48,047 nt of DNA from Streptomyces sp. CoH27 (GCF_020181035.1 NZ_JAIQYY010000001.1:528519-576565); one strand, 5' to 3'; numbered from the stretch's first letter, positions 32,860 to 40,702 are shown. Numbers and translations are program-made. Notes: generated from the letters alone by a model not told the origin.

Positions 32860-33627
32860 TTACGACGTCCCGCCGAGCCAGTAGCCGAAGCCCCGGCGTG
32901 TGTGGATCAGCGCCGGCCCCTCCCGGTCCACTTTGCGCCGCAGCCGCGAGACGAGTTGCTCGATGGCGTTGTCACCGCGGAACTCGCCCCACACATGCCG
33001 ACTGATCCGCTCCTTGGAGAGCACGGTGCGGGCGTTGACGAGGAGGTGACGCAGCAGCCGGTACTCGGCCGGGGTCAGATCGAGCACCCGGCCACCCCGG
33101 CGCGCCCGGCAGGTCACGTCCTCCAGGACCAGGTCGGCGTAGTGCAGGGCAGCCGCCCGGGGCCGGGTGTCCTCGGGCACCCCGGTGCCGCGCAGCAGCA
33201 CCTGGATCCGGGCGAGCACCTCGGCGATCCGGACAGGCTTGGTGACGCAGTCCCGCTCGACCGCGCCGAGCCGGGGCACGAGTCCGGGCAGCTCGTCACA
33301 GTCGGCGAGCAGCAGCACCGCAGGACGGTAGGCGACGGCACCCGCGCCCTCCAGCTCCGCCAGGCCGGGCAGGTCCATGTCGGCGACGACCAGTCGGTAC
33401 GGCCGCTCGGTGAGCCGTCGGGCGACACCGGCGCCGGTGTCGGCGGCTGCGACCCGGTAGCCGGCCAACTCCAGGGTGACGGTGAGCAGTTCGGCGGCCG
33501 CCTGGTCCGCGACGGCGACCAGGAGGTGCTCCCCGCCGCCACGGGCGAGCCGCCGCCGTTCTCCCCCGTCGAGCACCCGGGGGTCCGGCGGGACGGTACG
33601 CGGTGATTCCAACCTCGGTGCGGACAT
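32860..33627 (-). CDS. OmpR/PhoB-type response regulator with degenerate receiver, no partner kinase
   Basis: A 255-residue protein: a ~30-residue leader, a receiver (~34-145), and a winged-helix DNA-binding domain (~160-250; LTPAEYRLLRHLLVNARTVLSKERI, LRRKVDREGPALIHTRRGFGYWL). The receiver keeps the acceptor Asp83 (VADMDLP) and Lys130 (VTKP). The acidic pocket is reduced to one Asp (AVADQ, Asp41) and the conserved Thr/Ser is Ala108. Phosphorylation is therefore doubtful and control may be ligand-based or constitutive. No histidine kinase is nearby. ATG at 33627. Divergent from the alcohol dehydrogenase across two palindromic operators. Confidence 0.85.
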   Translation of the reverse strand: MSAPRLESPRTVPPDPRVLDGGERRRLARGGGEHLLVAVADQAAAELLTVTLELAGYRVAAADTGAGVARRLTERPYRLVVADMDLPGLAELEGAGAVAYRPAVLLLADCDELPGLVPRLGAVERDCVTKPVRIAEVLARIQVLLRGTGVPEDTRPRAAALHYADLVLEDVTCRARRGGRVLDLTPAEYRLLRHLLVNARTVLSKERISRHVWGEFRGDNAIEQLVSRLRRKVDREGPALIHTRRGFGYWLGGTS

Positions 33628-33677
33628 GACACTCACCCTGCCTCTCGCGCTCGCCTCGGCTTCGAGGATCCACAATC

Positions 33678-33698
33678 ACTTGCTTGACTCAAGTAAGT
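33678..33698. promoter_or_regulatory. Operator 1 upstream of the alcohol dehydrogenase
   Basis: The 21-bp element ACTTGCTTGACTCAAGTAAGT pairs at 9 of 10 arm positions around a central C. It contains TTGACT, usable as a -35 for the dehydrogenase. Its centre is 28 bp from operator 2. Confidence 0.6.
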
Positions 33699-33705
33699 CA
33701 TATGT

Positions 33706-33726
33706 GCTTGCCTAACTCAAGTAAGC
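33706..33726. promoter_or_regulatory. Operator 2 upstream of the alcohol dehydrogenase
   Basis: GCTTGCCTAACTCAAGTAAGC is a diverged copy of operator 1, sharing the ACTCAAGTAAG half. It pairs at 7 of 10 arm positions. It ends 24 bp before the ATG at 33750. Confidence 0.55.
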
Positions 33727-33749
33727 GAACCCCGAAAGCGAGATACCCC

Positions 33750-34793
33750 ATGGCCACCATGAAGTCGGTACAGACCGGCGCCCCCGGACAGATCGAGCTG
33801 GTGGAGGTCGAGCGTCCACACCCGGGGCCGAAGGACGTCCTGGTACGGGTCCGCGCCTGCGGCATCTGCGGCACCGACGTCACCTTCCTGCACATGGGCG
33901 GCATGCCGGCCCGGGCCCACCTGGGCGGCGAGCTGGTGCCGGTGGCCCTCGGCCATGAGCCGGCCGGGGAGATCGTCGAGGTCGGCGCGGAGGTCACGGA
34001 CCTGAAGGCCGGTGACCGGGTGGTCGTCAATCCGCAGGACGCGCCCACCGGGATCATCGGCTGCGGCGGCCGGTACGGAGGGATGAGCGAGTACCTGCTG
34101 ATCGAGAACGCCGTGGCCGGCAAGAGCGTGGCGGCGTTCCCGGACACCGTGCCCTTCGACGTGGCCTCGCTCAACGAGCCGATGGCGGTCGCGCTGCACT
34201 GCGTCAACCGGTCAGGGGCGCAGCCGTCGGAGCAGGTGGTGATCTTCGGCGCGGGACCCATCGGGCTCGGCGCCGCGATCTGGCTGAAGCTGCGGGGCGT
34301 GGCCCACGTCGTCGTGGTCGACGTACTGCCGGACCGGCTTCGGACCGCCCTCGCCGTCGGCGCGGACGCGGTGATCAACTCGGCCGAGGAGGACGTGGCC
34401 GCGCGGCTGACCGAGCTGCACGGGCAGAGCGCCAACGCACTCGGCCAGCCCCGGCCGGGCACCGACGTCTACATCGACGCCGCCGGAGCCCCCGCCGTCT
34501 TCCATACGGTCGTCGGTGCCGCCAGGTGGGGTGCCCGGCTGGTCATGGTCGCCGTGCAGAAGAAGGGCGCCGAGATCGATCTCGGCGGCATGCTGCGCAG
34601 CGAGCTGACCCTCATCGCCTCCCAGGGCTACCCGACCGAGATCTTCGAGGTCACACCCCAGCTGATCGAACACCATGAGCGCTTCGCCCGGCTGATCAGC
34701 CACCGTGTTCCCTTTTCCGAGGCCGGCCGCGCCTTCGGGCTGGCGCTCACGCCGGGGGCCGCGGAGAAGGTCGTGGTGACCTTCGATGCGTGA
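33750..34793 (+). CDS. Zinc-dependent alcohol dehydrogenase (MDR superfamily)
   Basis: A 347-residue medium-chain dehydrogenase. Catalytic zinc ligands are Cys40 (GICGTD), His69-Glu70 (GHEPAG) and a later Glu (NEPMAVALH). The NAD(P) site is FGAGPIGLG (176-184). The four-cysteine structural zinc lobe is absent; only one Cys (IIGCGG) lies in that segment. It oxidises an alcohol or polyol, or reduces the aldehyde. ATG at 33750 was preferred over 33684 because the latter would put both operators in the coding region. Its leader carries two copies of a palindrome related to the one beside the tetR/MFS pair. Confidence 0.87.
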   Translation: MATMKSVQTGAPGQIELVEVERPHPGPKDVLVRVRACGICGTDVTFLHMGGMPARAHLGGELVPVALGHEPAGEIVEVGAEVTDLKAGDRVVVNPQDAPTGIIGCGGRYGGMSEYLLIENAVAGKSVAAFPDTVPFDVASLNEPMAVALHCVNRSGAQPSEQVVIFGAGPIGLGAAIWLKLRGVAHVVVVDVLPDRLRTALAVGADAVINSAEEDVAARLTELHGQSANALGQPRPGTDVYIDAAGAPAVFHTVVGAARWGARLVMVAVQKKGAEIDLGGMLRSELTLIASQGYPTEIFEVTPQLIEHHERFARLISHRVPFSEAGRAFGLALTPGAAEKVVVTFDA

Positions 34794-34823
34794 GCCGATG
34801 CGTGCACGCCGGACGCGTGGACG

Positions 34824-35477
34824 TCAGCGGGCGCCGTGGCCCACCGGGGCCAGCCACAGCCCCACGATCGCGTCGGCGAGTCCGCCGGCCGCGTCCGCCC
34901 AGGTGGCACGCGGGGTCGGGGTGCCCTCGGCCAGGGCCCGCTCCCGCTCGGCGCAGGTGTGCAGGATCAGCAGCCGGACCATCTGGCCGCGCTCGGCGCG
35001 GACCTCGGGCGGCAGCTCGGGCAGGACGCGGTTCAGCGCCTCGATCGCCCGGCGCAGCGCCGGCGAGGCCATGGACTCCTCGACCATGATCTCGTGCAGC
35101 GCCGGGTCGGTCATCACCTGGGCGCAGAACCGGGCGTACCAGGTGGGGCTGCCCAGCCCGGCCAGATGCTCGGTGACCGGGCGGACCAGGCAGCCGACCC
35201 AGTCGCGTACGTCCGTGGAGTCGCCGGCCGCCTCCAGCGCCCGCTCGCGGAGCGTCTCGATCGCCTCGGCGTGCCGCCGGGCCACCGCGCGGACCAGGTC
35301 GGCCTTGGTGCCGAAGTGGTAGCCGACCGCGGCGTTGTTGCCCTGGCCGGCGGCCTCGCTGACCTGACGGTTGGAGACGGCGTACACGCCGTGTTCGGCG
35401 AACAGCCGCTCCGCCGCGGCCAGGATCGCCTCTCGCGTCGCGCTCACCTGCTCGGCCCGCGCCGTCCTGCGCGCCAT
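34824..35477 (-). CDS. TetR/AcrR-family repressor
   Basis: A 217-residue regulator. The N-terminal HTH (~10-58) includes ILAAAERLFAEHGVYAVSNRQVSEAAGQGNNAAVGYHFGTKADLVRAV. The rest is an all-helical ligand domain with the WYARFCAQVMTDPALHEIMVEES block of one TetR C-terminal family. ATG at 35477 was chosen over 35531 because MARRTARAEQ is a typical TetR tail. It is divergent from the MFS exporter and converges on the alcohol dehydrogenase. The palindrome at 35642 is its probable operator, and related sites at 33678 and 33706 extend the likely regulon to the dehydrogenase. Confidence 0.88.
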   Translation of the reverse strand: MARRTARAEQVSATREAILAAAERLFAEHGVYAVSNRQVSEAAGQGNNAAVGYHFGTKADLVRAVARRHAEAIETLRERALEAAGDSTDVRDWVGCLVRPVTEHLAGLGSPTWYARFCAQVMTDPALHEIMVEESMASPALRRAIEALNRVLPELPPEVRAERGQMVRLLILHTCAERERALAEGTPTPRATWADAAGGLADAIVGLWLAPVGHGAR

Positions 35478-35641
35478 GCTCACCACCGCTCCGGGACTGC
35501 GCACCGCCCCGGGGCGGCCCGTCCCGCACACCGCCCCAGGTCCTCGACCGGGGCGGCGAGGTCCAGCCGGACCACCCTACGGTGCGTGCCCGCCCCACCC
35601 GGGGCAGGGCCCGCGTGCGGTGCCTTTTCGGCTCGCTAAAG

Positions 35642-35661
35642 TAAGTCAAGCACTTGACTTA
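35642..35661. promoter_or_regulatory. TetR operator in the tetR/MFS intergenic region
   Basis: TAAGTCAAG (35642-35650) and CTTGACTTA (35653-35661) form a perfect 9-bp dyad with a 2-bp centre. The sequence AAGTAAGTCA at 35639-35648 recurs exactly at 33691-33700 in operator 1 of the dehydrogenase. Confidence 0.7.
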
Positions 35662-35716
35662 AAAGATCGCCGTTCTCCCTCCCTCTCCTGTTCTCTCTTC
35701 GGAAGGTGCACGTCTC

Positions 35717-37189
35717 ATGTCCGACGCCCCCACCCGGCCCGCCGAGGCCGGCAGATCCGCTCCGGTGCGCCCGGGTGCCGTGGTCGCGGTGCTCGCCCTG
35801 GCCGGTATCACCGTCTCGCTGATGCAGACCCTGGTGATCCCGATCGTCCCGGAGCTGCCGAAGTACCTGAACGCCTCCCCGTCGAACGCGGCCTGGGCGG
35901 TGACGGCGACCCTGCTGGCCGCCGCCGTGGCCACCCCGGTGGCCGGCCGTATCGGTGACATGTTCGGCAAGCGGCTGATGCTGCTGATCAGCCTGGTGAT
36001 GCTGGTGGCCGGTTCGGTGGTCTGCGCGCTCAGCGATGCGCTGGTCCCGATGATCGTCGGTCGTACGCTCCAGGGACTGGCCTCCGCCGTGGTCCCGCTG
36101 GGCATCAGCATCATGCGCGACGAGCTGCCGCCGGAGAAGCTGGCGGGCTCGACGGCGCTGATGAGTGCCTCGCTGGGCGTCGGCGGCGCGCTCGGACTGC
36201 CGGCCGCGGCCTTCCTCGCGGACCACTTCGACTGGCATGTGCTGTTCTGGACCTCTGCCGCCCTCGGTGCCGTCGCCTTCGCACTGGTCATGCTCCTGGT
36301 GCCGGAGTCCGAGGTGCGCTCGGGCGGCCGCTTCGACGCGGTCGGCTCCGCCGGTCTCGCGGTGGGCCTGGTCTCGCTGCTGCTCGCCGTCTCCAAGGGC
36401 GCCGACTGGGGCTGGGCGAGCGGCACCACGCTCGGTCTGCTCGCGCTCGCCGTCGTCGTGCTCGGCGCCTGGGGCTTCTTCGAGCTGCGGACCTCCCAGC
36501 CGCTGGTCGACCTGCGCACCACGGCCCGCCGCCAGGTGCTGTTCACCAACCTCGCCTCGATCGCGTTCGGCTTCTCGATGTTCGCGATGTCCCTGGTGCT
36601 GCCGCAGCTGCTGCAGCTGCCGACGCAGACGGGCTACGGCCTGGGCAGGTCGATGCTGACCGTCGGCCTGGTGATGGCTCCGCAGGGCCTCGTCATGATG
36701 GGCTTCGCGCCGGTCTCCGCCGCCATCACCAAGGCTCGGGGCCCGAAGGTCACGCTCATGATCGGCGCGGTGATCGTCGCCGCGGGCTACGGCCTCAACA
36801 TCGTGCTGATGTCCCAGGTCTGGCATCTGGTCCTGGTGTCCTGCGTCATCGGCGCGGGCGTCGGCTTCGCCTACGGAGCCATGCCGGCCCTCATCATGGG
36901 CGCGGTCCCGCCGTCGGAGACGGCCGCCGCGAACAGCCTCAACACGCTGATGCGGTCCATCGGCACCTCGGTGGCCAGCGCGGTCGCCGGCGTGATCCTG
37001 GCGCAGATGACGATCAGCCTCGGCGGACACGCACTGCCGTCCGAGAACGGGTTCAAGGTCGTCATGGCGCTCGGCGCGGGCGCGGCCGTCCTCGCCTTCG
37101 TCCTCGCCTCCTTCCTCCCCCGCCACCGCCCGACCGCCCCGGCTCCGGAGCCGACGCCCGCCGAGGCCTCGGCGGAGGCGGTGGCCTGA
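35717..37189 (+). CDS. MFS drug-efflux transporter (DHA2-like)
   Basis: A 490-residue transporter with 12-14 hydrophobic helices. The motif A-like loop GRIGDMFGKRLML lies near residue 77, and the motif C-like GVGGALGLPAAAF near 155 marks proton antiporters. It probably exports a toxic small molecule. ATG at 35717 follows GGAAGG. It is divergent from tetR with a perfect palindrome between them, so induction by the exported compound is likely. A strong hairpin terminator follows. Confidence 0.88.
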   Translation: MSDAPTRPAEAGRSAPVRPGAVVAVLALAGITVSLMQTLVIPIVPELPKYLNASPSNAAWAVTATLLAAAVATPVAGRIGDMFGKRLMLLISLVMLVAGSVVCALSDALVPMIVGRTLQGLASAVVPLGISIMRDELPPEKLAGSTALMSASLGVGGALGLPAAAFLADHFDWHVLFWTSAALGAVAFALVMLLVPESEVRSGGRFDAVGSAGLAVGLVSLLLAVSKGADWGWASGTTLGLLALAVVVLGAWGFFELRTSQPLVDLRTTARRQVLFTNLASIAFGFSMFAMSLVLPQLLQLPTQTGYGLGRSMLTVGLVMAPQGLVMMGFAPVSAAITKARGPKVTLMIGAVIVAAGYGLNIVLMSQVWHLVLVSCVIGAGVGFAYGAMPALIMGAVPPSETAAANSLNTLMRSIGTSVASAVAGVILAQMTISLGGHALPSENGFKVVMALGAGAAVLAFVLASFLPRHRPTAPAPEPTPAEASAEAVA

Positions 37190-37222
37190 GGCGGGCAGCG
37201 CGGGGGTACAGCCAGGACAGCG

Positions 37223-37258
37223 GGCCCGGCCCGGGGGCAAGGCCCACCGGGCCGGGCC
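37223..37258 (+). terminator. 12-bp hairpin terminator after the MFS gene
   Basis: GGCCCGGCCCGG (37223-37234) and CCGGGCCGGGCC (37247-37258) pair perfectly around a 12-nt loop, 34 nt past the MFS stop. The rest of the 37190-37420 gap holds no gene. Confidence 0.7.
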
Positions 37259-37420
37259 GGGCGAAGGCCCTCCTCGCCCCCTCCCCTCGCCCTCCCCCGG
37301 GCAACACCGCCTCCCCCGTGCCAGACTCTGCCCCACCACCCCCGGAGCGGGCCGGTCCCGTCGGCTTCGTTCCGCTGATCGGCCCCGTCGGCGCCCAGCC
37401 GGAGTGGAGAAGGAACCGCC

Positions 37421-38065
37421 GTGCGTGTCGTGATCGCCGAGGACAACGCCCTGCTCCGGGAGGGGCTGGTGCTGTTGCTGACGTCGGCCGGGCACGAGGT
37501 GGCCGGCGTCGTGGGCAGCGGCCCGGAGATTCTTCCGGCGTTGCTGGGCCGGCGGCCGGACATCGCCGTCCTGGACGTCCGGATGCCGCCGAGCTTCCGT
37601 GACGAGGGCCTGCGGGCGGCGCTGGAGGCGCGTGAGCGGCTGCCCGGACTGCCGGTGCTGGTGCTCTCGCAGTACGTCGAGGAGTCGTACGCGGCCGAGC
37701 TGCTCAGCGGCGGCGCGCGCGGGGTCGGCTATCTGCTGAAGGACCGGGTGGGCTGTGTGGACGAGTTCCTCGACGCGCTGGAACGGGTCGCGCGCGGTGG
37801 TACGGCCCTCGACCCCGAGGTGGTGACGGAACTGATGACCGGCCGCGCGGGCTCTCCCCTGGACTCGCTCACCCCGCGCGAGCGGGAGGTGCTGCGGCTG
37901 ATGGCCGAGGGGCACGACAACACGACGATCGCCCGGACGCTCGTCGTCACCGAACGCTCCGTCAGCAAGCACATCGGCAACGTCTTCCTCAAGCTGGGTC
38001 TGCCGCCGAGCGACAGCGGACACCGCCGGGTACTGGCCGTGCTCGCCTATCTGCGGCACGCCTGA
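37421..38065 (+). CDS. Orphan NarL/FixJ-type response regulator
   Basis: A 214-residue two-domain regulator. The receiver (1-~120) is complete: acidic pocket Glu7-Asp8, acceptor Asp52 (AVLDVRMP), Ser83 (VLSQY) and Lys107 (LLKDRV). A LuxR-type HTH follows (~148-190; LTPREREVLRLMAEGHDNTTIARTLVVTERSVSKHI). It should be phosphorylated by a histidine kinase, but none lies within the window next to it. GTG at 37421 has AGAAGGAA upstream. The MFS terminator isolates it from the upstream gene. Confidence 0.88.
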   Translation: MRVVIAEDNALLREGLVLLLTSAGHEVAGVVGSGPEILPALLGRRPDIAVLDVRMPPSFRDEGLRAALEARERLPGLPVLVLSQYVEESYAAELLSGGARGVGYLLKDRVGCVDEFLDALERVARGGTALDPEVVTELMTGRAGSPLDSLTPREREVLRLMAEGHDNTTIARTLVVTERSVSKHIGNVFLKLGLPPSDSGHRRVLAVLAYLRHA

Positions 38066-38121
38066 GCGCGCTGCGGGCCCGTTCAGGGGAACCAGCGGTC
38101 CAGGGCGCGTGCGGCCGGCGT

Positions 38122-39132
38122 ATGCGGTCGAGACCTTCAGCCGTGACCGCCGTATCCCTGCCGCTCATCGCGCCGATGCTCGCCACGCCCGGCCGGCTGC
38201 CGCCCGCCGCCCAGGACGCGCGGTGGGCGTACGAGACCAAGCAGGACGGGCAGCGGGCCATGGTGTATCTGCCCGGCGACGGCAGCGTGCGGCTGCGTGC
38301 CCGTTCGGGCGAGGACATCACCGGCGCCTATCCCGAACTCCGGCCGCTCGGTGCCGCCCTGGGCGCCACGCCCGCCGTGCTGGACGGCGAGGTTCTGGCG
38401 CTGGACGAGCGGGGCCGGGCCGACTTCCAGCTGCTGCAGAGCCGGATGGGCCTCGCGCACGCCCCCGCGCGGGCCGCGCGCCGGGCCGTCGAGGTGCCGG
38501 TGCACCTGGTCCTGTTCGACGTGCCCTACCTGGGGGAATCCCTGGTACGACAGCCGTACGTCAAGCGGCGGGCGCGGCTGGAGGAGCTGGAGCTGGCCGG
38601 GCCGTACTGGTCGGTGCCCGGTGCCGTCACCGGGCACGGCGCCGAGGCGCTCGCGGCGACCAGGGAGCACGGCCTGGAGGGCGTGGTGTGCAAGCGGCTG
38701 GACTCGGTGTACGAGCCCGGGGTGCGCTCCCGCGCCTGGATCAAGATCCGGAACATGCGGGCCGAGGACGTGATCGTCGGCGGCTGGCTGCCCGGCAAGG
38801 GGCGGCTGACCGGGCTGCCCGGGGCGCTGCTGGTCGGCCAGCGTGCCGCGGGCGGCCGGCTGCGGTACGTCGGCGGGGTGGGCACCGGCTGGAGCGAGGC
38901 GGAACGCACCGCGCTGGCCCGGCTGCTGGCGGCCGCCGCGAGCAGCCGGTGCCCCTTCGACCCGGTGCCGCGGATCGCCGGGGCCCGCTGGGTGCTGCCC
39001 CGGCTGGTGGGCGAGGTCAGCTACAGCACGCGGACCCGGGGCGGGCTGCTGCGGCAGCCGTCGTGGCTGCGGCTGCGCCCGGACCTCACCCCGGAGGAGT
39101 CGGCGGCGGACCTGCCCGAGACCCCGGCTTGA
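38122..39132 (+). CDS. ATP-dependent DNA ligase (LigD/LigC ligase-domain type)
   Basis: A 336-residue stand-alone ligase. Nucleotidyltransferase motif I is ETKQDGQR with adenylated Lys40; LDGEVLAL is motif III-like; GLEGVVCKR is motif IV; WIKIR is motif V. An OB-fold follows (DVIVGGWLPGKG, YVGGVGTGW). It seals nicks or double-strand ends with ATP, and such proteins assist non-homologous end joining in actinobacteria. No Ku, primase or nuclease domain is fused or adjacent. ATG at 38122 is used; an in-frame GTG at 38143 is an alternative because homology starts near LIAPMLATPG. It is followed directly by hemC. Confidence 0.88.
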   Translation: MRSRPSAVTAVSLPLIAPMLATPGRLPPAAQDARWAYETKQDGQRAMVYLPGDGSVRLRARSGEDITGAYPELRPLGAALGATPAVLDGEVLALDERGRADFQLLQSRMGLAHAPARAARRAVEVPVHLVLFDVPYLGESLVRQPYVKRRARLEELELAGPYWSVPGAVTGHGAEALAATREHGLEGVVCKRLDSVYEPGVRSRAWIKIRNMRAEDVIVGGWLPGKGRLTGLPGALLVGQRAAGGRLRYVGGVGTGWSEAERTALARLLAAAASSRCPFDPVPRIAGARWVLPRLVGEVSYSTRTRGGLLRQPSWLRLRPDLTPEESAADLPETPA

Positions 39133-39144
39133 GCGGCGAAGGTC

Positions 39145-39150
39145 TATCGT
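39145..39150 (+). promoter_or_regulatory. -10-like TATCGT for a leaderless hemC-like transcript
   Basis: TATCGT ends exactly 6 nt before the ATG at 39157, with no ribosome site between. This argues for 39157 rather than the GTG at 39151 as start. Confidence 0.4.
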
Positions 39151-39156
39151 GTGGCC

Positions 39157-40092
39157 ATGCCGGTTCCCGAAGTGATCCGTATCGTCTCCCGCGATTCGCC
39201 CATGGCCCTGGCCCAAGTCGAGCGGGTCCGCGCCGAGTTGGCCGTGCTGCACCCGGCGGTGCGCACCGAGGTCGTCCCGGTGAAGACCACCGGCGACAAG
39301 TGGCTCGGCGATCTGTCCCAGGTCGAGGGCAAGGGCGCGTTCACCAAGGAGGTCGACGCGGCCCTGCTGGCCGGGAAGGCCGATCTCGCGGTGCACTGCG
39401 TCAAGGACGTGCCCGCCGACCGGCCACTGCCCGCCGGGACGGTGTTCGCCGCGTTCCTGAAGCGGGACGACATCCGGGACGCACTGGTCCACCCGGGCGG
39501 GCTCACCCTGGACGAGCTGCCGGCCGGCACCCGGATCGGCACCTCCTCGGTGCGCCGGATCGCCCAACTGGCCGCCACTCACCCGCAGCTGGAGTGCGTG
39601 CCGTTCCGCGGCAACGACAACAGCCGGCTGGCGAAACTCGCCGCCGGCGAGGCGGACGCGCTGCTGCTGGCGGTGGCGGGGCTGGAGCGGATCGGGCGGA
39701 CCGATGTGATCAGCGAGGTGCTGTCGCCGGAGACGATGATGCCGCCGATCGGCGCGGGCATCCTCGCCCTGCAGTGCCGGGAGGACGACACCGACGTCAT
39801 CGACGCGGTCAGCGGGCTCGGCGACCCGGACACGCACCGGGAGGCAACGGCCGAACGGATGTTCCTGCATGTGCTGCAGGGCCACTGCAACAGCCCCATC
39901 GCCGGGTACGCGCGCGTGGACCGCAGCGGCGAACTCTCCCTGCGGGCCTGTGTCTTCACACCCGACGGCAAGACCCGGCTGAACGCCCACGAGTGGGCCG
40001 GCCGGCTCGATCCCGCCACCCTCGGCACCTCGGTCGCGGTGGCCCTGCTCCGGCAGGGCGCCCGGGAGATCATCGACGGCATCCCGCACTGA
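39157..40092 (+). CDS. hemC: Hydroxymethylbilane synthase (porphobilinogen deaminase), divergent paralogue
   Basis: A 311-residue enzyme that polymerises four porphobilinogens to hydroxymethylbilane in heme/corrin synthesis. Catalytic Asp84 is in VKDVP, substrate-binding arginines in SSVRR (133-134) and RGNDNSRL, and the dipyrromethane-bearing Cys244 in [10 protein letters not shown]. Several canonical blocks are altered: [15 protein letters not shown] where IGGKGLFTKE is usual, and RGNDNSR for RGNVxTR. No other tetrapyrrole gene is near, so this is likely a second copy outside the main hem cluster. ATG at 39157 is supported by TATCGT upstream. Confidence 0.88.
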   Translation: MPVPEVIRIVSRDSPMALAQVERVRAELAVLHPAVRTEVVPVKTTGDKWLGDLSQVEGKGAFTKEVDAALLAGKADLAVHCVKDVPADRPLPAGTVFAAFLKRDDIRDALVHPGGLTLDELPAGTRIGTSSVRRIAQLAATHPQLECVPFRGNDNSRLAKLAAGEADALLLAVAGLERIGRTDVISEVLSPETMMPPIGAGILALQCREDDTDVIDAVSGLGDPDTHREATAERMFLHVLQGHCNSPIAGYARVDRSGELSLRACVFTPDGKTRLNAHEWAGRLDPATLGTSVAVALLRQGAREIIDGIPH

Positions 40093-40119
40093 CGTCGTAC
40101 GACGCCCGGGGCGGCGCGG

Positions 40120-40644
40120 TCAGGCGGTGCCGGGCTCCGTCTGGTCTCGCAGGAAGGCGCTGACCTGGTGGGCCAGGCCGCACCGGTCGGTGCCGGCGGA
40201 GGCGGCCGTGGCGGGCGCCTCCTGGACGCCGATGCCGCCGGCCCACAGCCGGCGGTCGGTCCACTCGTCCTCCACCCGCAGCTGCACCTGCACATCGACG
40301 TGGGTGAGGGCGGCCTCGGGGGCCGCTGCGTAGAGCACGGCGGTGGCCCGGCGCAGCGGATAGACGTCGAAGCCCTCGATGAACTGGGAGTTGCGCCAGT
40401 CCATGAACGCGGCCTCGCCGTCCGGCCCCACGCGGACGTCGAGCTGGCCGTCCTCCAGGTGGATGCAGTACTGCCGCGCACCGCGGTTCTCGACGGTCAC
40501 CCGGACACTGAAGTACGTCAGTCCCACGGCGGCGTCGTCGCGTCCGCGCGGCGGCTCGCCCGCCTCCAGGCGGTGGACGCGGATCCGCAGACCGGCATGC
40601 TCGTCGTACTCGTGCCAGTCCCCGACCACGTTCGGCTCGTACAC
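40120..40644 (-). CDS. Hypothetical protein, probable Ig-like beta-sandwich
   Basis: A 174-residue acidic protein that I do not recognise as a named family. Alternating strands (GLTYFSVRVTVENRG, YCIHLEDGQLDVRVG, THVDVQVQLRVEDEW) suggest an immunoglobulin-like sandwich. There is no signal peptide or membrane segment. GTG at 40644 is preceded by GAGAGGGG. A good promoter and a hairpin covering the ribosome site lie upstream, so it is probably a real, regulated gene. The C-terminal ~25 residues are alanine-rich and probably disordered. Function unknown. Confidence 0.65.
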   Translation of the reverse strand: MYEPNVVGDWHEYDEHAGLRIRVHRLEAGEPPRGRDDAAVGLTYFSVRVTVENRGARQYCIHLEDGQLDVRVGPDGEAAFMDWRNSQFIEGFDVYPLRRATAVLYAAAPEAALTHVDVQVQLRVEDEWTDRRLWAGGIGVQEAPATAASAGTDRCGLAHQVSAFLRDQTEPGTA

Positions 40645-40651
40645 AGTGCCC

Positions 40652-40668
40652 CTCTCGACCTTCGAGAG
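40652..40668 (-). promoter_or_regulatory. Leader hairpin masking the ribosome site of the hypothetical gene
   Basis: In the transcript CTCTCGA pairs with TCGAGAG over 7 bp with a 3-nt loop. The 3' arm contains the start of the GAGAGGGG Shine-Dalgarno, 5 nt before GTG 40644, so folding would hide it. Confidence 0.5.
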
Positions 40669-40672
40669 CTGC

Positions 40673-40702
40673 TGTCTATCTGTGCGCCGATCGCACTGTC
40701 AA
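40673..40702 (-). promoter_or_regulatory. Promoter of the hypothetical 174-residue protein gene
   Basis: On the minus strand TTGACA (complement of 40697-40702) and TAGACA (complement of 40673-40678) are separated by 18 bp. The spacer holds a GTGCGATCGGCGCAC near-palindrome that could be an operator. Confidence 0.55.

Noticed and set aside
25957..33627. Secondary-metabolite cluster (P450, ABM-type monooxygenase, exporters, regulators)
   Set aside because: No PKS, NRPS, terpene synthase, RiPP precursor or other core enzyme is present, and the genes sit in separate units with their own regulators.
35636..38059. An 807-codon minus-strand frame opposite the MFS and NarL genes
   Set aside because: Composition is Arg/Gly/His-rich with no motif, while the plus strand encodes two clear families.
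38122..39132. Non-homologous end-joining operon
   Set aside because: Only the ligase is present; no Ku, primase or LigD nuclease domain is fused or adjacent.
38137..40089. A 650-codon minus-strand frame opposite ligase and hemC
   Set aside because: Both plus-strand genes have complete catalytic motifs; the antisense frame has none.
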